Below, in pieces: positions 43,247 to 52,528 of a DNA stretch of 64,000 nucleotides. Position 1 is the first letter of the stretch. Every line of letters starts with the position of its first letter. The stretch covers positions 9,831 through 73,830 of the forward strand of contig JBAZWE010000001.1 in NCBI GenBank assembly GCA_041660545.1, in the 5' to 3' direction. The notes below the pieces were generated by a model. The model was given only the letters and a program-made list of their open reading frames with translations. It had not been told where the DNA came from and did no database searches. Source of the stretch: JBAZWE01 sp041660545. GTDB lineage: Bacteria > Actinomycetota > Thermoleophilia > BMS3ABIN01. The translations under genes and the position numbers were made by a program.

Positions 43247-43902
43247 ATGAAAATCAGGTGGCTTGGACATAGCTGTTTTCTCATAACCGCCGATTCCGGT
43301 GAAACGCTGATCACGGACCCATACAACACTGAAGCCTATCCCGAAACACTCCTGCTCGCTCCACTTGATATATCTACTGATGTGATCACATCCAGCCACA
43401 ACCACGCCGATCATGGCAACATCGAAGCCATCGGCGGTACACCCGTGATAATCAAGACGCCGGCGCCGCGCGAGGCCGCTGGCTTTTCAGTCAGGGGTGT
43501 CGAAGCTTTCCACGACAATCAGGCCGGTGTCATGCGCGGCGATATCATCATCTTTATTATCAAGACCGGCGACATCACTGTCTGCCATCTTGGCGACCTG
43601 GGTCACGAACTGACATCAGACCAGGCGCGGGATATCGGTGCAGTTGATGTGCTGCTCATCCCTGTTGGCGGAAACTTCACAATCGACGCCGCGGCGGCAA
43701 CGCGCATCTGGCAGCAACTCGCGCCGCCTCTGACTTTCCCATGCACTACCGTAATGACAAGTGCCTCTTCAAGATCGACGGAGTTGACAGGTTCATCGCC
43801 GGAAAGCCGGACGTAGAGACACCCGGAATCAGTGAAATGACCGTTGAAAAGGAAAACCTTCCCTCAAGCCCGAAAATAGTCGTGCTCGATCACGCGAACT
43901 GA
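43247..43902 (+). CDS. UlaG-like metallo-beta-lactamase-fold hydrolase, frameshifted
   Basis: The N-terminal part reads MKIRWLGHSCFLITADSG...SHNHADHGN, the zinc site of the metallo-beta-lactamase-fold YtnP/UlaG-like group. Near 43740 the frame breaks after LTFP. The next frame resumes as MHYRNDKCLFKIDGVDRFIAGK and ends at TGA 43902. One missing C in the CCC run at 43738-43740 would restore a 218-residue protein ending with the family's P-MHY region. I treat this as an assembly or sequencing error or a fresh mutation. As read, translation would stop at 43816. Confidence 0.75.
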
Positions 43903-44009
43903 TATAACGAAACGGCAAGCACTTTTCAAACGGGCCTTCTCAACAATTACCGCCGGGGTCCGATGTCTGTCTTTGCCGGCATGAAACCAATGGATCAGGG
44001 TGGAAACAA

Positions 44010-44786
44010 GTGGATCTGATTTTCTTCTCAATAGCACTCTTCCTCTTCGGCGCCGTCTTCGGCAGCTTCCTGAACGTTTGCATCTATCGTCTGCCCCGCA
44101 AGGAATCGATCGTCTCGCCAGGTTCCCGCTGCCCCGGATGCGGGCACGAGCTGCGCTGGTTTGAGAACGTGCCGCTCATCAGCTACGCGGCGTTAAAGGG
44201 CAAATGCAAAAATTGCGGTGAGCCGATATCGTGGCGATACCCGCTTGTGGAATTCCTTAACGCCGCCCTCTGGGCTTTCGCCGGCTGGCGCTTCGGTATC
44301 GAGCCGGTGGTCTTGCCCGCACTGCTGTTTATTTCAACGATGATAATCATATTTTTCATCGACCTGGAGTATCAAATCATCCCAAATGTCGTCGTGCTAC
44401 CCGTTGCGGTCATCGGCCTTGTGGCGATGGTGGCCATATCACTTACAACAAAAGATCCGGACTTTCCAGTCTGGTGGGCTTTTCCGCTGTCGGGATTAAT
44501 CGCGGCGGCCGTATTTCTGAGCATCGCCGTAGCGGTTCCCAAAGGGATGGGCATGGGAGACGTCAAAATGGTGGGCATGATGGGATTTTTCCTGGGCAGA
44601 TCGGCGGCACTGGGCATCTTCATCGGTGTTCTACTTGGCTCGCTTATTGGTATCGGGCTGATGGTCGCCGGGAAAAAAGGGCGCAAAAGCCGCCTGCCGC
44701 TCGGCCCCTTTCTGGCTGTGGGAGCGCTGATCGCGTTTTTTTACGGCGAAGCGATCATGGGGCCGTATCTGGGCCTGTTTGAATAA
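44010..44786 (+). CDS. pilD: Prepilin peptidase (type IV leader peptidase)
   Basis: The 258-residue membrane enzyme has an N-terminal zinc-type four-Cys site CPGC...CKNC and about seven helices. The two catalytic aspartates lie in IDLEYQIIPN and GMGDVKM. It cuts and may methylate type IV prepilins. It starts with GTG. No pilin or pilus motor gene is near; the pilin-like lipoprotein at 10466 lacks a prepilin site. The product is likely part of a pilus or DNA-uptake system encoded elsewhere. Confidence 0.93.
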   Translation: MDLIFFSIALFLFGAVFGSFLNVCIYRLPRKESIVSPGSRCPGCGHELRWFENVPLISYAALKGKCKNCGEPISWRYPLVEFLNAALWAFAGWRFGIEPVVLPALLFISTMIIIFFIDLEYQIIPNVVVLPVAVIGLVAMVAISLTTKDPDFPVWWAFPLSGLIAAAVFLSIAVAVPKGMGMGDVKMVGMMGFFLGRSAALGIFIGVLLGSLIGIGLMVAGKKGRKSRLPLGPFLAVGALIAFFYGEAIMGPYLGLFE

Positions 44787-44939
44787 CAGCACAATGTGGC
44801 TCTTGCCGGACTTAAGCCGAAAACGAACAGATCCGGCTCGCAAACTTTCTTAACACTGGTTAACCACGCTACTTACCGCACACATGCAAATATCAGGTAT
44901 AATATCCGGGAATGGTTCTTCCTTTCCGGAGGTGTGTTC

Positions 44940-45569
44940 TTGAAAATCAAAGGCTATTACTGGGCCATTATCGCGGCGGCCGCTCTGGTGGTCCTCGCTA
45001 TATTTATCGTTCCGTTATTTACCGGCAGCGATGAAAACAGCACCAGTGGATCACCCCACTCGGCTGATCAGCTGGCGTCTTACGAGTCCATCGATTACAC
45101 GCCCGTGATCGAAACATACCAGAGTCTAATCCAGGAAAATCCCAATGATACTTTTGTGCTGGACAGTTTCGGTAACTTCTACATGCAGACCGGCAAGTAC
45201 AAGGAAGCCAAGGATCAATATGAGAAAGCCGCGACGCTGAATCCCAACAACCCGTCTTTCTTCGCCGGCACGGGTGAGGCCTATTCCATGCTGGGCATGG
45301 TCGATCTTGCCAACAGGGAGATAGACAAGGGGCTGGCGCTCGATCCCGCCAGCCAGACGCTTATGGTGCTAAAAGGCAACGTTCTTGCAAATCAGAACAA
45401 ACGCGACGAAGCGAAGACCTGGTGGCAGAAAGCTTATGATATTAATCCCACGACCCAGATAGGCATCATGGCCGGGCAGCTCCTGCAGGATCAGGCCGCC
45501 GGGTCATCCTCAGGCAGCAGCGGCGGCAGTAGCAATCCACATGCGACGGGTGAGATTCCACTCGATTAG
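44940..45569 (+). CDS. Membrane-anchored TPR protein
   Basis: The 209-residue protein has one N-terminal transmembrane anchor (about 6-26), a Ser/Gly-rich linker and three TPR motifs. The clearest is DTFVLDSFGNFYMQTGKYKEAKDQYEKAATLNPNNPSFFAG, followed by SMLGMVDLANREIDKGLALDPA. A Ser/Gly-rich tail ends it. TTG 44940 was chosen because GGAGG lies 7 bases upstream. A TATAAT box at 44898-44903 is likely its promoter. Such proteins scaffold others; no partner is evident. It lies between the peptidase gene and the mra cluster. Confidence 0.8.
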   Translation: MKIKGYYWAIIAAAALVVLAIFIVPLFTGSDENSTSGSPHSADQLASYESIDYTPVIETYQSLIQENPNDTFVLDSFGNFYMQTGKYKEAKDQYEKAATLNPNNPSFFAGTGEAYSMLGMVDLANREIDKGLALDPASQTLMVLKGNVLANQNKRDEAKTWWQKAYDINPTTQIGIMAGQLLQDQAAGSSSGSSGGSSNPHATGEIPLD

Positions 45570-45878
45570 CAAGTTGCGATAGCTGAAGTAACCCGCGTAG
45601 TATAACCGGATAGACCGAAGCACAGGGATGACGATAGCTCTGTCATCCATATCTCCCCACAACACCCCATGAGCCTGATCGCTAAAACGCATCCCCGCGG
45701 TCCGACTTTGCGTAAAATCGCAGTTCTCACGCCCAAAATCCCGGATCCGCAAAACCCCTGTTTTCGCAATCGGCGCGTTCTATATACCCATTTTGCAACG
45801 TAATCTGCAACATAAAGGGTAAATCTCTGTGAAATTTCGGGGAAACCCACTATTTAATTGCATGAAAATGCTTGCTCG
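45570..45878. other. Gene-free region before mraZ
   Basis: No gene is supported in this stretch. Minus-strand open frames carry no recognisable domain. The right end merges into the mraZ operator and promoter. Confidence 0.4.
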
Positions 45879-45903
45879 GTGGTGAAAAGTGGTATAAAGT
45901 GGG
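45872..45903 (+). promoter_or_regulatory. MraZ operator and promoter of the mra/dcw cluster
   Basis: Three direct repeats GTGGT, GTGGT, GTGGG begin at 45879, 45889 and 45899, exactly 10 bases apart. This matches the direct-repeat operator (TGGGN-type units separated by 5 bases) that MraZ binds to control its own cluster. TATAAA (45893-45898) lies between the last two repeats and TTGCTC (45872-45877) could be a -35 box, with a short 15-base spacer. Binding of MraZ would cover the promoter. Confidence 0.75.
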
Positions 45904-45933
45904 GAACGAAATTCAGACCATCTAAGGAATGGT

Positions 45934-46362
45934 ATGCCAGCTTTCAAGTTTTGGGGACATTTTCAACACTCATTAGATTCGAAGAACAGGGTGGCGATTC
46001 CTGCAAAGTTTCGTCAGCAGATTTCTGACGGCAAGGTCGTGGTCACGGAATATTTCGAGGGTTGCCTTGCGGTTTACCCGGCAGCCGAGTGGGAGCGGTT
46101 CATCAAACTGGAGTTATCAGGTATGAGCTCTATTGATAGCCGGCACAACCGGGATGTGCGTCGCATGCTCTATGGCTCCGCGGACGAAAGCCAGCTGGAC
46201 AAGCAGGGACGGATCAGCCTGTCCGCCTATCACCTCGACGCCGCGGGGATAGGGAAGGAAGTAATTTTCAAGGGCGTTAACGACTGGTTCGAGATCTGGG
46301 ACAGGAAGAAATGGGATGCCCATCGGGCGGCCTATAAAAAACGGGAGGCGGAGGAGGAGTAG
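45934..46362 (+). CDS. mraZ: Transcriptional regulator MraZ
   Basis: The 142-residue protein has two SpoVT/AbrB-like half-domains: FQHSLDSKNRVAIPAKFR at the start and SQLDKQGRISLSAYHLDAAGIGKEVIFKGVNDWFEIWD in the second half. MraZ binds direct repeats upstream of the dcw cluster and controls cell division genes; such repeats lie 31 bases before this start. It is followed by rsmH as usual. Confidence 0.95.
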   Translation: MPAFKFWGHFQHSLDSKNRVAIPAKFRQQISDGKVVVTEYFEGCLAVYPAAEWERFIKLELSGMSSIDSRHNRDVRRMLYGSADESQLDKQGRISLSAYHLDAAGIGKEVIFKGVNDWFEIWDRKKWDAHRAAYKKREAEEE

Positions 46363-46410
46363 ACAGGCGGGAACTCCGGGCCTCTCCAACAAAAAAGGGA
46401 GAAGGGAAGT

Positions 46411-47379
46411 ATGCAGTTAAATAACAGCATACGAGGAATTGCGGCAAACGGTGCGCACGTGCCGGTTCTGGCTTCGGAACTGGTGGATCTTCTGGACCCG
46501 CAGCAGGATGATACGATCATCGACTGCACTTTTGGCGCCGGCGGTCACGCACGCAAGATTTCCGGAGAGCTGGGCAAGAGCGCGCTCTTCATCGGCATCG
46601 ACCGTGACCCGGTGGCCAAGCGCTACTTCGATCTCTACTCACAGTACCAGCCTTTCCGCTGCCGGTTCCTGCAGGGCAACTTTGCTGACGCCCTCGAGCA
46701 GCTGGACGAAAAAGATTTTGAGGCGGACCTGATCTATATGGACCTGGGCGTCTCTTCCATGCAGCTGGATCGTCCGGAGCGGGGTTTCTCCTATAGTTAC
46801 AACGCCCCGCTGGACATGCGCATGGATCCGAACAACCGCACGACCGCGAGGGACCTGGTCAACGACCTTCCATACAAGGAACTTGCTTATATCTTCAGGA
46901 CATACGGTGAAGAGCGCTACGCGCGCCAGATTGCCAAACGCATCTGTAACGAGCGCGAAAAGAAACCGTTTGAGTCGACGCTCCAGCTTGTGGATGTGGT
47001 CAAGGCTGCCATTCCGACACCAGCACGTTTCGGCGCCGGACATCCCGCGCGGCGGGTCTTCCAGGCCTTAAGGATAGCGGTCAACGACGAACTGGGTTCG
47101 CTGGAGAGAGGGCTGGAGAATGCGCTCAATCTTCTGGCTCCCGGCGGCAGACTGGCCATCATCAGCTTCCATTCGCTCGAGGACCGGATCGTCAAGCAGT
47201 TTTTCGCGGCGAGGGTAGGCAAGTGCACCTGTCCTCCCGATCTGCCCAAGTGTGTCTGCAAGGCGCAGGCTGAAGTTCGCATAGTCAACCGGCGGCCGAT
47301 CTCGCCGTCGGATGAAGAAATCGATGAAAACCCGCGCTCCCAGTCAGCAAAGCTGAGGGTCGCGGAGAAACTCGGTTAA
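46411..47379 (+). CDS. rsmH: 16S rRNA (cytosine(1402)-N4)-methyltransferase RsmH (MraW)
   Basis: The 322-residue enzyme has the SAM site DCTFGAGGHARKI, the family motif DLGVSSMQLDRPERGFSYSYNAPLDMRMDP, GAGHPARRVFQALRIAVNDELGSLERGL and SFHSLEDRIVK. It methylates C1402 in the ribosomal P site. SD GGGAAG precedes ATG 46411. Its position in the cluster is canonical. Confidence 0.96.
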   Translation: MQLNNSIRGIAANGAHVPVLASELVDLLDPQQDDTIIDCTFGAGGHARKISGELGKSALFIGIDRDPVAKRYFDLYSQYQPFRCRFLQGNFADALEQLDEKDFEADLIYMDLGVSSMQLDRPERGFSYSYNAPLDMRMDPNNRTTARDLVNDLPYKELAYIFRTYGEERYARQIAKRICNEREKKPFESTLQLVDVVKAAIPTPARFGAGHPARRVFQALRIAVNDELGSLERGLENALNLLAPGGRLAIISFHSLEDRIVKQFFAARVGKCTCPPDLPKCVCKAQAEVRIVNRRPISPSDEEIDENPRSQSAKLRVAEKLG

Positions 47380-47388
47380 GAGAGGATA

Positions 47389-47838
47389 ATGGCCAGAACA
47401 GCACAACAGGACTGGGGTTTTACCGAGATAACGCGCAAGTTCGAGCGCGACTCGAAGCCGGCGCGCCAGAGGGCGCCCAAGCCGCGGCGAACCTCCGTCT
47501 CCGCCAGTGGCACCATGCATGTCGGTATCTGGCTTTCGGCGGTAGCCATCTGTCTGCTCGGCCTGGTTGCCGTACACGTGGGCATCCTCAAGAAAAATAT
47601 GGAATTCAACGAACTCATCCGGGAGAAGAACACGCTTTCGGCGGACAACGCCAGGCTCTCCAGTGAGGTTGCAGGTCTGAGCTCTCCTGAAAGGATCGAG
47701 CAGATCGCTACCCAATCGCTGGGCATGGTTCCTCCCGAGAAGGTTCAGTACGTTTACATCGGCCCGTCTGAGGCCAGGCAGAATTATGCCAACCTCGATA
47801 CTCTCGGCGCCGGTGGCGGAAGGACGGCGGCCCCTTAG
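47389..47838 (+). CDS. ftsL: FtsL-like cell division protein
   Basis: The 149-residue protein has a basic cytoplasmic N-terminus, one transmembrane helix (about 44-64) and a coiled-coil region (about 65-95). The conserved end SSPERIEQIATQSLGMVPPEKVQYVYI is characteristic of FtsL/DivIC-type proteins. It recruits and activates septal peptidoglycan synthesis with FtsQ. The stop abuts the GTG of ftsI. The family diverges strongly, so the call rests on topology, the Leu-rich core and context. Confidence 0.82.
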   Translation: MARTAQQDWGFTEITRKFERDSKPARQRAPKPRRTSVSASGTMHVGIWLSAVAICLLGLVAVHVGILKKNMEFNELIREKNTLSADNARLSSEVAGLSSPERIEQIATQSLGMVPPEKVQYVYIGPSEARQNYANLDTLGAGGGRTAAP

Positions 47839-49498
47839 GTGCCGGCGCTCGGCAATCCAGACAGGCGTATCAGGTGGACACTCCTCTGCTTCATCATGAT
47901 TTTTTTCGCCGTCTCCGTACGCGTCATATTCCTCCAGACAGTCAAGGCAAGCGATCTATCCCAACAGGCGGCGCAGCAGCACGTCCAGCAATTTGATCTG
48001 CCCGCCCGCCGCGGCACAATCTTCGACCGCGGCGGCAACGAGCTGGCCGTCGGCGAGGAAACCAGGACGATCTACGCGACGCCGTATCTGATAGAAGACC
48101 CCCTCGGGACTTCGAAGTACATCGGTGAGATTCTAAAGCAGGACCCCAACCCCATTCTGGAAAAACTTTCCGACCGCAACTCGGGTTTCGTATATCTTGC
48201 CCGGCGGGTCGATGCCAGGCAGGCGGAGGAGATCGAGAAACGTCAGATAGCGGGGATCGGTTTTCTCTCGGAGGAATAGCGCAAGTATCCGCAGAATCAG
48301 GTGGCCGCCCAGGTCATTGGTTTTGCGGGTATGGATAATCGCGGGCTGGCGGGCCTTGAACTTGAGCTGGACGACGTCCTCTCCGGAGTCGGAGGTCGTC
48401 AGCAGGTTATCACGGACGCCGGCGGCAAGCAGATCGAGATGCTCAGCCTGGAGGAAGGGACCCGTGGACGTCTGGCTGACGATAGACCAGGCAATCCAGT
48501 TCGAGACGGAAAAGGTGCTTACCGAAACCGTCAAGCAATGGTCGGCCAAGGGGGCTTCTGCCGTAGTCATGAACCCCAGGACCGGTGAAGTATACGCCAT
48601 GGTCAATGTCCCGACGGTGGATGCCAACAAATTCGACAGTCTGAGCGAAGACCAGAGACGCAACCGCGTGGTCACAGACAGTTACGAACCCGGTTCGGTT
48701 TTCAAATCAGTGACCGTCGCCGCGGGTCTCGAGGAAAAAGTCGTCGCTCCCGGCCAGAGCCTCTATCTTCCCCCCACGCTCGAGCTTGGCGGCAGGACGA
48801 TCAAGGACGCGGTCGATCGCGGCGAGGAGAGCTGGGACCTTAGCCAGATACTGATTCACTCCAGCAACGTCGGCGCCGTGACCGTCGGTATGCGGGTAGG
48901 GGATACGAAGCTCGACAGCTGGATAAACCGTTTTGGTTTTGGCGCTCCCATCGGAATCGATTTTCCAGGTGAAGCCCAAGGTATTGTGGTTCCGCCCGAA
49001 TTGTGGTCAGGTTCAACGATCGGCAATGTGCCGATCGGGCAAGGTATCTCGGTGACCGCGTTGCAGATGACCTCGGCGTATTCGATCATCGCCAATGACG
49101 GCGTGCTCATGAAACCCCACCTGGTCAACCGCATCGGTGAAGAGGAGCAACTGCAGCCGGAAGGAAAACGCATCATCAGCGAGCAGACATCGAAGCAGCT
49201 TCAGACCTTTCTGACGCAGGTGGTGGAAGAGGGTGGCGCTCCGCTTGCCCAGGTAAACGGTTATCACGTGGCCGGCAAGACCGGCACCGCCCAGAAACCG
49301 CTGCCTGACGGTTCGGGGTATTCCGAAGATAATTACATCGGCTCGTTCATCGGCTTCGCTCCGGCGAAAGACCCGCAACTGGTCGTTATGGTGATGGTGG
49401 ATGAGCCGCATCCCTTCGGCGGCGGCGCCACCGTGGCGGCGCCGGCGTTTCAGAAGATCACGCAGTTTTCGTTGCAGAAACTGAGGATCGTGCCATGA
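47839..49498 (+). CDS. ftsI: Penicillin-binding protein FtsI (PBP2B/PBP3), reading frame broken twice
   Basis: The domains of a septal transpeptidase are present: a transmembrane anchor, the dimerisation domain starting at LPARRGTIFDRGG, and the active-site motifs SxxK in PGSVFKS, SxN in SSNVG, and KTG in GKTGTAQK. The frame stops at TAG 48277-48279 after GFLSEE, yet continues in frame as RKYPQNQVAAQVIGFAGMDNRGLAGLE, the expected sequence. A second lesion near 48457-48459 (one G too many in GGG) moves to the frame that reads VDVWLTIDQAIQFETE to the end. Both would have to be corrected to yield the full protein. Because the gene is essential, sequencing errors are the most likely cause, but a real pseudogene cannot be excluded. 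Confidence 0.85.
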
Positions 49499-49926
49499 AG
49501 ATACACGCCATGGAAAGTCTGAACGGCATAACCGGGGTCCGAATGCGCCCCGGTGCAAACAGCACGGAAACAGTCCGGATCAACGATAAAAAAGAGTTAT
49601 CCACAAGAAATTGTGTCGCGGGGTATCCTTATCAAGCCATATTGTGTAAAATAACTTCCCGATGAAGGCGGAATTCTACTTAACCCTTCTCGACGGCCTC
49701 CTGGCCACCGCGGTCTACCATCCCCATAAACAAGGCATTCTCCAGCGGACAACATCATCCTGGTCGGTCCCACTCTGTTCGCATGAATGGGAACCGGTTG
49801 ATTTTGTTGGTACCAACGTGACTGTCATCCCGGTTTCGGTGAGTTGTCCCGAGGAGCCCGGGAAAGAGCGGGGAATGAGGACTTCGGCCACACCGGTGTG
49901 CAGGTACCGGCTGTCCCTGCACGACG
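49499..49926. other. Gene-free stretch where murE usually lies
   Basis: Most related clusters have murE between ftsI and murF. I see no MurE sequence here on either strand. A 90-codon frame at 49662-49934 has no recognisable domain. TTATCCACA (49597-49605) is a consensus DnaA box. TAAAAT at 49647-49652 may be a -10 box for murF and downstream genes. The region could be the scar of a lost or moved gene. Confidence 0.5.
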
Positions 49927-51525
49927 ATGCTTAGAGGAATGACAGGGTCTATTCTAAAACAAGCTGAAGAAGTGATAACACTAACAGCAAATGAGATTTG
50001 TCAGGCATGCTCGGGTGATCTGCGGGCCGGCGCGGCCGCGTCTGCCGTCGAGTCGGTTTCCACCGATACCCGCGGCGATTTGACTTCATGCCTGTTCATA
50101 GCACTCAAGGGCGAAAATTTCGACGGTGGTGATTTTGCCGAAGAGGCTCTTGCCAGCGGCGCCATGGGAGTTCTTGCCGAGCGTGACGCCGCCGAACGTC
50201 TGGCGGTCCTGGTCGCTGGAGCCAACGGCAACACCCCAGTGGTCATTGCCGTTGATGATTCAGGCGAAGCCCTGAAAGATATCGCGGCGCTCGTAGCTTC
50301 CCGAAGCGGCGCCACCGTTGTGGCGATCACGGGCAGTACGGGCAAGACCTCCACCAAAGACATACTGGCCGCGCTGCTCAAGGGGCATGTGGACGTCGTC
50401 TCGAGCCGCGCGAGCTTCAACAACGAGGTAGGTGTTCCGCTTACCCTGCTGGATGCAACACAGGATACCGATGTCATCGTCGTGGAGATGGGCATGCAGG
50501 CGCAAGGCGAGATTGCAGAGCTTTGCCGCATCGCGTCGCCCGAGGTCGCCATCATCACCAACATCGGACCGGCTCATCTGCAATATGCCGGCAGTCTTGA
50601 GAACATCGCCCGGGGCAAGGCAGAGATCGCTCAAGGCCTGCCGCCCGGTGGCAAGCTGGTCGCACCATATGGAGAAAAGCTGCTTGAACCGCACCTGGCC
50701 GGACTCGATGTGGAAACAGTGACATTCGGTTTCGACGAGGCAGCCGATATCTATCCTGTTTTCCATGAGCATATGGATGACGGCAGGCTGCACTGTGTAG
50801 TCTCCTGTTGCGGACGCGATCTGGAGTTCGTATTCAATTTCGCCGCCCACCATCATCTGCAGAACGCGATGGCGGCCATTGGCGCCTATTACCAGCTGGG
50901 CCTGCCGCTTGAGGATATTCCCGAAGCGGTCGCCGGCATTAATCTCTCCAGTCTTCGCGGCGAGCTGATAGACCTGGACAATGGCGTCACTCTGCTCAAC
51001 GACTGTTACAATGCCAATCCGCTTTCCATGCGTTCCTCCCTGGAATACCTGGCAAGCGTCGGCACCGGAAGAAGGACGGTCGCGGTGCTTGGAGACATGG
51101 GAGAGCTGGGGCCGCAGGCGCTCGATTATCACCGCCAGGTCGGCCGGGATGTGCTGGAGCTGGGCATAGATTGCCTTATCGCCGTGGGTGAACAGTCCCG
51201 CGGTTACCTGGAAGGCGCCGCGGAGGATATTCTTTACGGTGAAGGCGCCGGGGAAAAGGATGGGGATAAATATGGGGAAAGTTTTGGGGATAACTATTAC
51301 TTTGCCGAGCGCGACGAGGCCTTAAGGGGGGTACCGGGACTTATACGCCCGGGCGATGTCGTGCTGGTCAAGGCCTCGCGTTTCATGAGGCTCGAGCAGC
51401 TGAGCAATATTCTGATCGAAGCCGGATCGGGAGATATTCCCCCGGATGCAGCAGCAAAAGCGGACGGATTGCCGGAAGTCTCCCCGGGTGACTCCCCGGA
51501 GGGCGAGCCGGCGCGGGAGGATTAG
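49927..51525 (+). CDS. murF: UDP-N-acetylmuramoyl-tripeptide--D-alanyl-D-alanine ligase MurF
   Basis: The Mur ligase has a substrate-binding domain (SVSTDTRGDLTSCLFIALKGENFDGGDF), the ATP-binding P-loop AITGSTGKTSTKDILA, SFNNEVGVPLTLL, GMQAQGEIAELCRIASPEVAIITNIGPAHL, and the C-terminal VLGDMGELGPQALDYHRQVG. It adds D-Ala-D-Ala to the peptidoglycan precursor. An acidic/Gly-rich insertion (about residues 438-460) and a Pro/Asp/Glu-rich tail make it longer than average. The ATG start is 49927, 49939 or GTG 49972. mraY follows. Confidence 0.94.
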   Translation: MLRGMTGSILKQAEEVITLTANEICQACSGDLRAGAAASAVESVSTDTRGDLTSCLFIALKGENFDGGDFAEEALASGAMGVLAERDAAERLAVLVAGANGNTPVVIAVDDSGEALKDIAALVASRSGATVVAITGSTGKTSTKDILAALLKGHVDVVSSRASFNNEVGVPLTLLDATQDTDVIVVEMGMQAQGEIAELCRIASPEVAIITNIGPAHLQYAGSLENIARGKAEIAQGLPPGGKLVAPYGEKLLEPHLAGLDVETVTFGFDEAADIYPVFHEHMDDGRLHCVVSCCGRDLEFVFNFAAHHHLQNAMAAIGAYYQLGLPLEDIPEAVAGINLSSLRGELIDLDNGVTLLNDCYNANPLSMRSSLEYLASVGTGRRTVAVLGDMGELGPQALDYHRQVGRDVLELGIDCLIAVGEQSRGYLEGAAEDILYGEGAGEKDGDKYGESFGDNYYFAERDEALRGVPGLIRPGDVVLVKASRFMRLEQLSNILIEAGSGDIPPDAAAKADGLPEVSPGDSPEGEPARED

Positions 51526-51531
51526 TCCGGC

Positions 51532-52512
51532 ATGATGTTCCAGCTTCTCGCCGCCGGACTGGCTTCCATGATGATCACCCTCTTCCTGGGCCCCAAGTTC
51601 ATAAAATTTGCCATAAAGAATGAATTTGGTCAACAGGTTCGCGAGGAGGGGCCCGAGGAACACCTAAAGACCAAGGCGGGCATTCCAACCCTGGGCGGCA
51701 TCCTCATCATCATTGGCATGATGGTGCCTTTCTTCATCCTCGGGGACTGGAGCGTCAAGAGCATGCTGGTCGTCATCACGACGCTGGGCTGCGGCGCCAT
51801 CGGTTTCGCCGACGACTACGCCAAGATCAGGATGAAGCGTTCGCTTGGTCTCAGGGCCAGGGGCAAGCTTCTTTTGCAGCTGGTTCTTGCCATCTTCGTC
51901 GGCATGATCGCCGTGCGTTACGGCGGCCTGAGTGAGACCATCAAGATTCCCATGAGCGACAGCGTCGTCAACGTCGGTATCGCCTATTATTTCATCATCT
52001 TTCTGTGGCTGGCCGGCTTCTCCAACGCGGTGAATCTGACTGACGGCCTCGACGGACTGGCGGCCGGCACCGTGGCGGTGACCATGCTCACATATATGAC
52101 CATCGCCTTTCTCACCAAGCAGACCGACCTGGGAATCATCGCAGCCTGCCTGGGCGGAGCCTGTGTCGGCTTTTTGTGGTTCAATTCATTCCCCGCCGAG
52201 ATCTTCATGGGAGACACGGGCTCGCTGGCGCTGGGTGGCGCGATCGCCGCCATGGCCTTTCTTACACAGACCGAACTTCTGTTGATCATTATCGGCGCGA
52301 TCTTCGTAGCGGAAGCGGCGTCGGTGATAGTCCAGGTGCTCGGTTTCAAAGCCACCGGCAAGCGGGTCTTTCTCATGACTCCCATCCATCATCATTTCGA
52401 GCTGATGGCATGGTCGGAGACCAGGATCATCATGCGTTTCTGGATAGTCAGCGCCATCTTCGCCTCGACAGGCTTTACGATCTTCTACATTTCCCTGCCG
52501 CCCAACAGATGA
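51532..52512 (+). CDS. mraY: Phospho-N-acetylmuramoyl-pentapeptide-transferase MraY
   Basis: The 326-residue integral membrane enzyme has about ten helices. It carries GTPTLGGI-like AGIPTLGGILIIIGMMVPF, GFADDYAKIRMKRSLGLRARGKLLLQL with the conserved Asp pair, NAVNLTDGLDGLA, FMGDTGSLALGGAI and the HHHFE segment MTPIHHHFEL. It makes lipid I from UDP-MurNAc-pentapeptide. ATG 51532 follows GGAGGATTAGTCC. Confidence 0.96.
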   Translation: MMFQLLAAGLASMMITLFLGPKFIKFAIKNEFGQQVREEGPEEHLKTKAGIPTLGGILIIIGMMVPFFILGDWSVKSMLVVITTLGCGAIGFADDYAKIRMKRSLGLRARGKLLLQLVLAIFVGMIAVRYGGLSETIKIPMSDSVVNVGIAYYFIIFLWLAGFSNAVNLTDGLDGLAAGTVAVTMLTYMTIAFLTKQTDLGIIAACLGGACVGFLWFNSFPAEIFMGDTGSLALGGAIAAMAFLTQTELLLIIIGAIFVAEAASVIVQVLGFKATGKRVFLMTPIHHHFELMAWSETRIIMRFWIVSAIFASTGFTIFYISLPPNR

Positions 52513-52528
52513 TGACAGGGAGCCGCCA

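Noticed and set aside
48277..48279. TAG as a recoded sense codon
   Set aside because: Many genes in the window end with TAG, and the same gene also has a frameshift, so error or decay is simpler.
49662..49934. 90-codon plus-strand frame between ftsI and murF
   Set aside because: No domain, composition unlike neighbouring genes, and it runs into the murF start.
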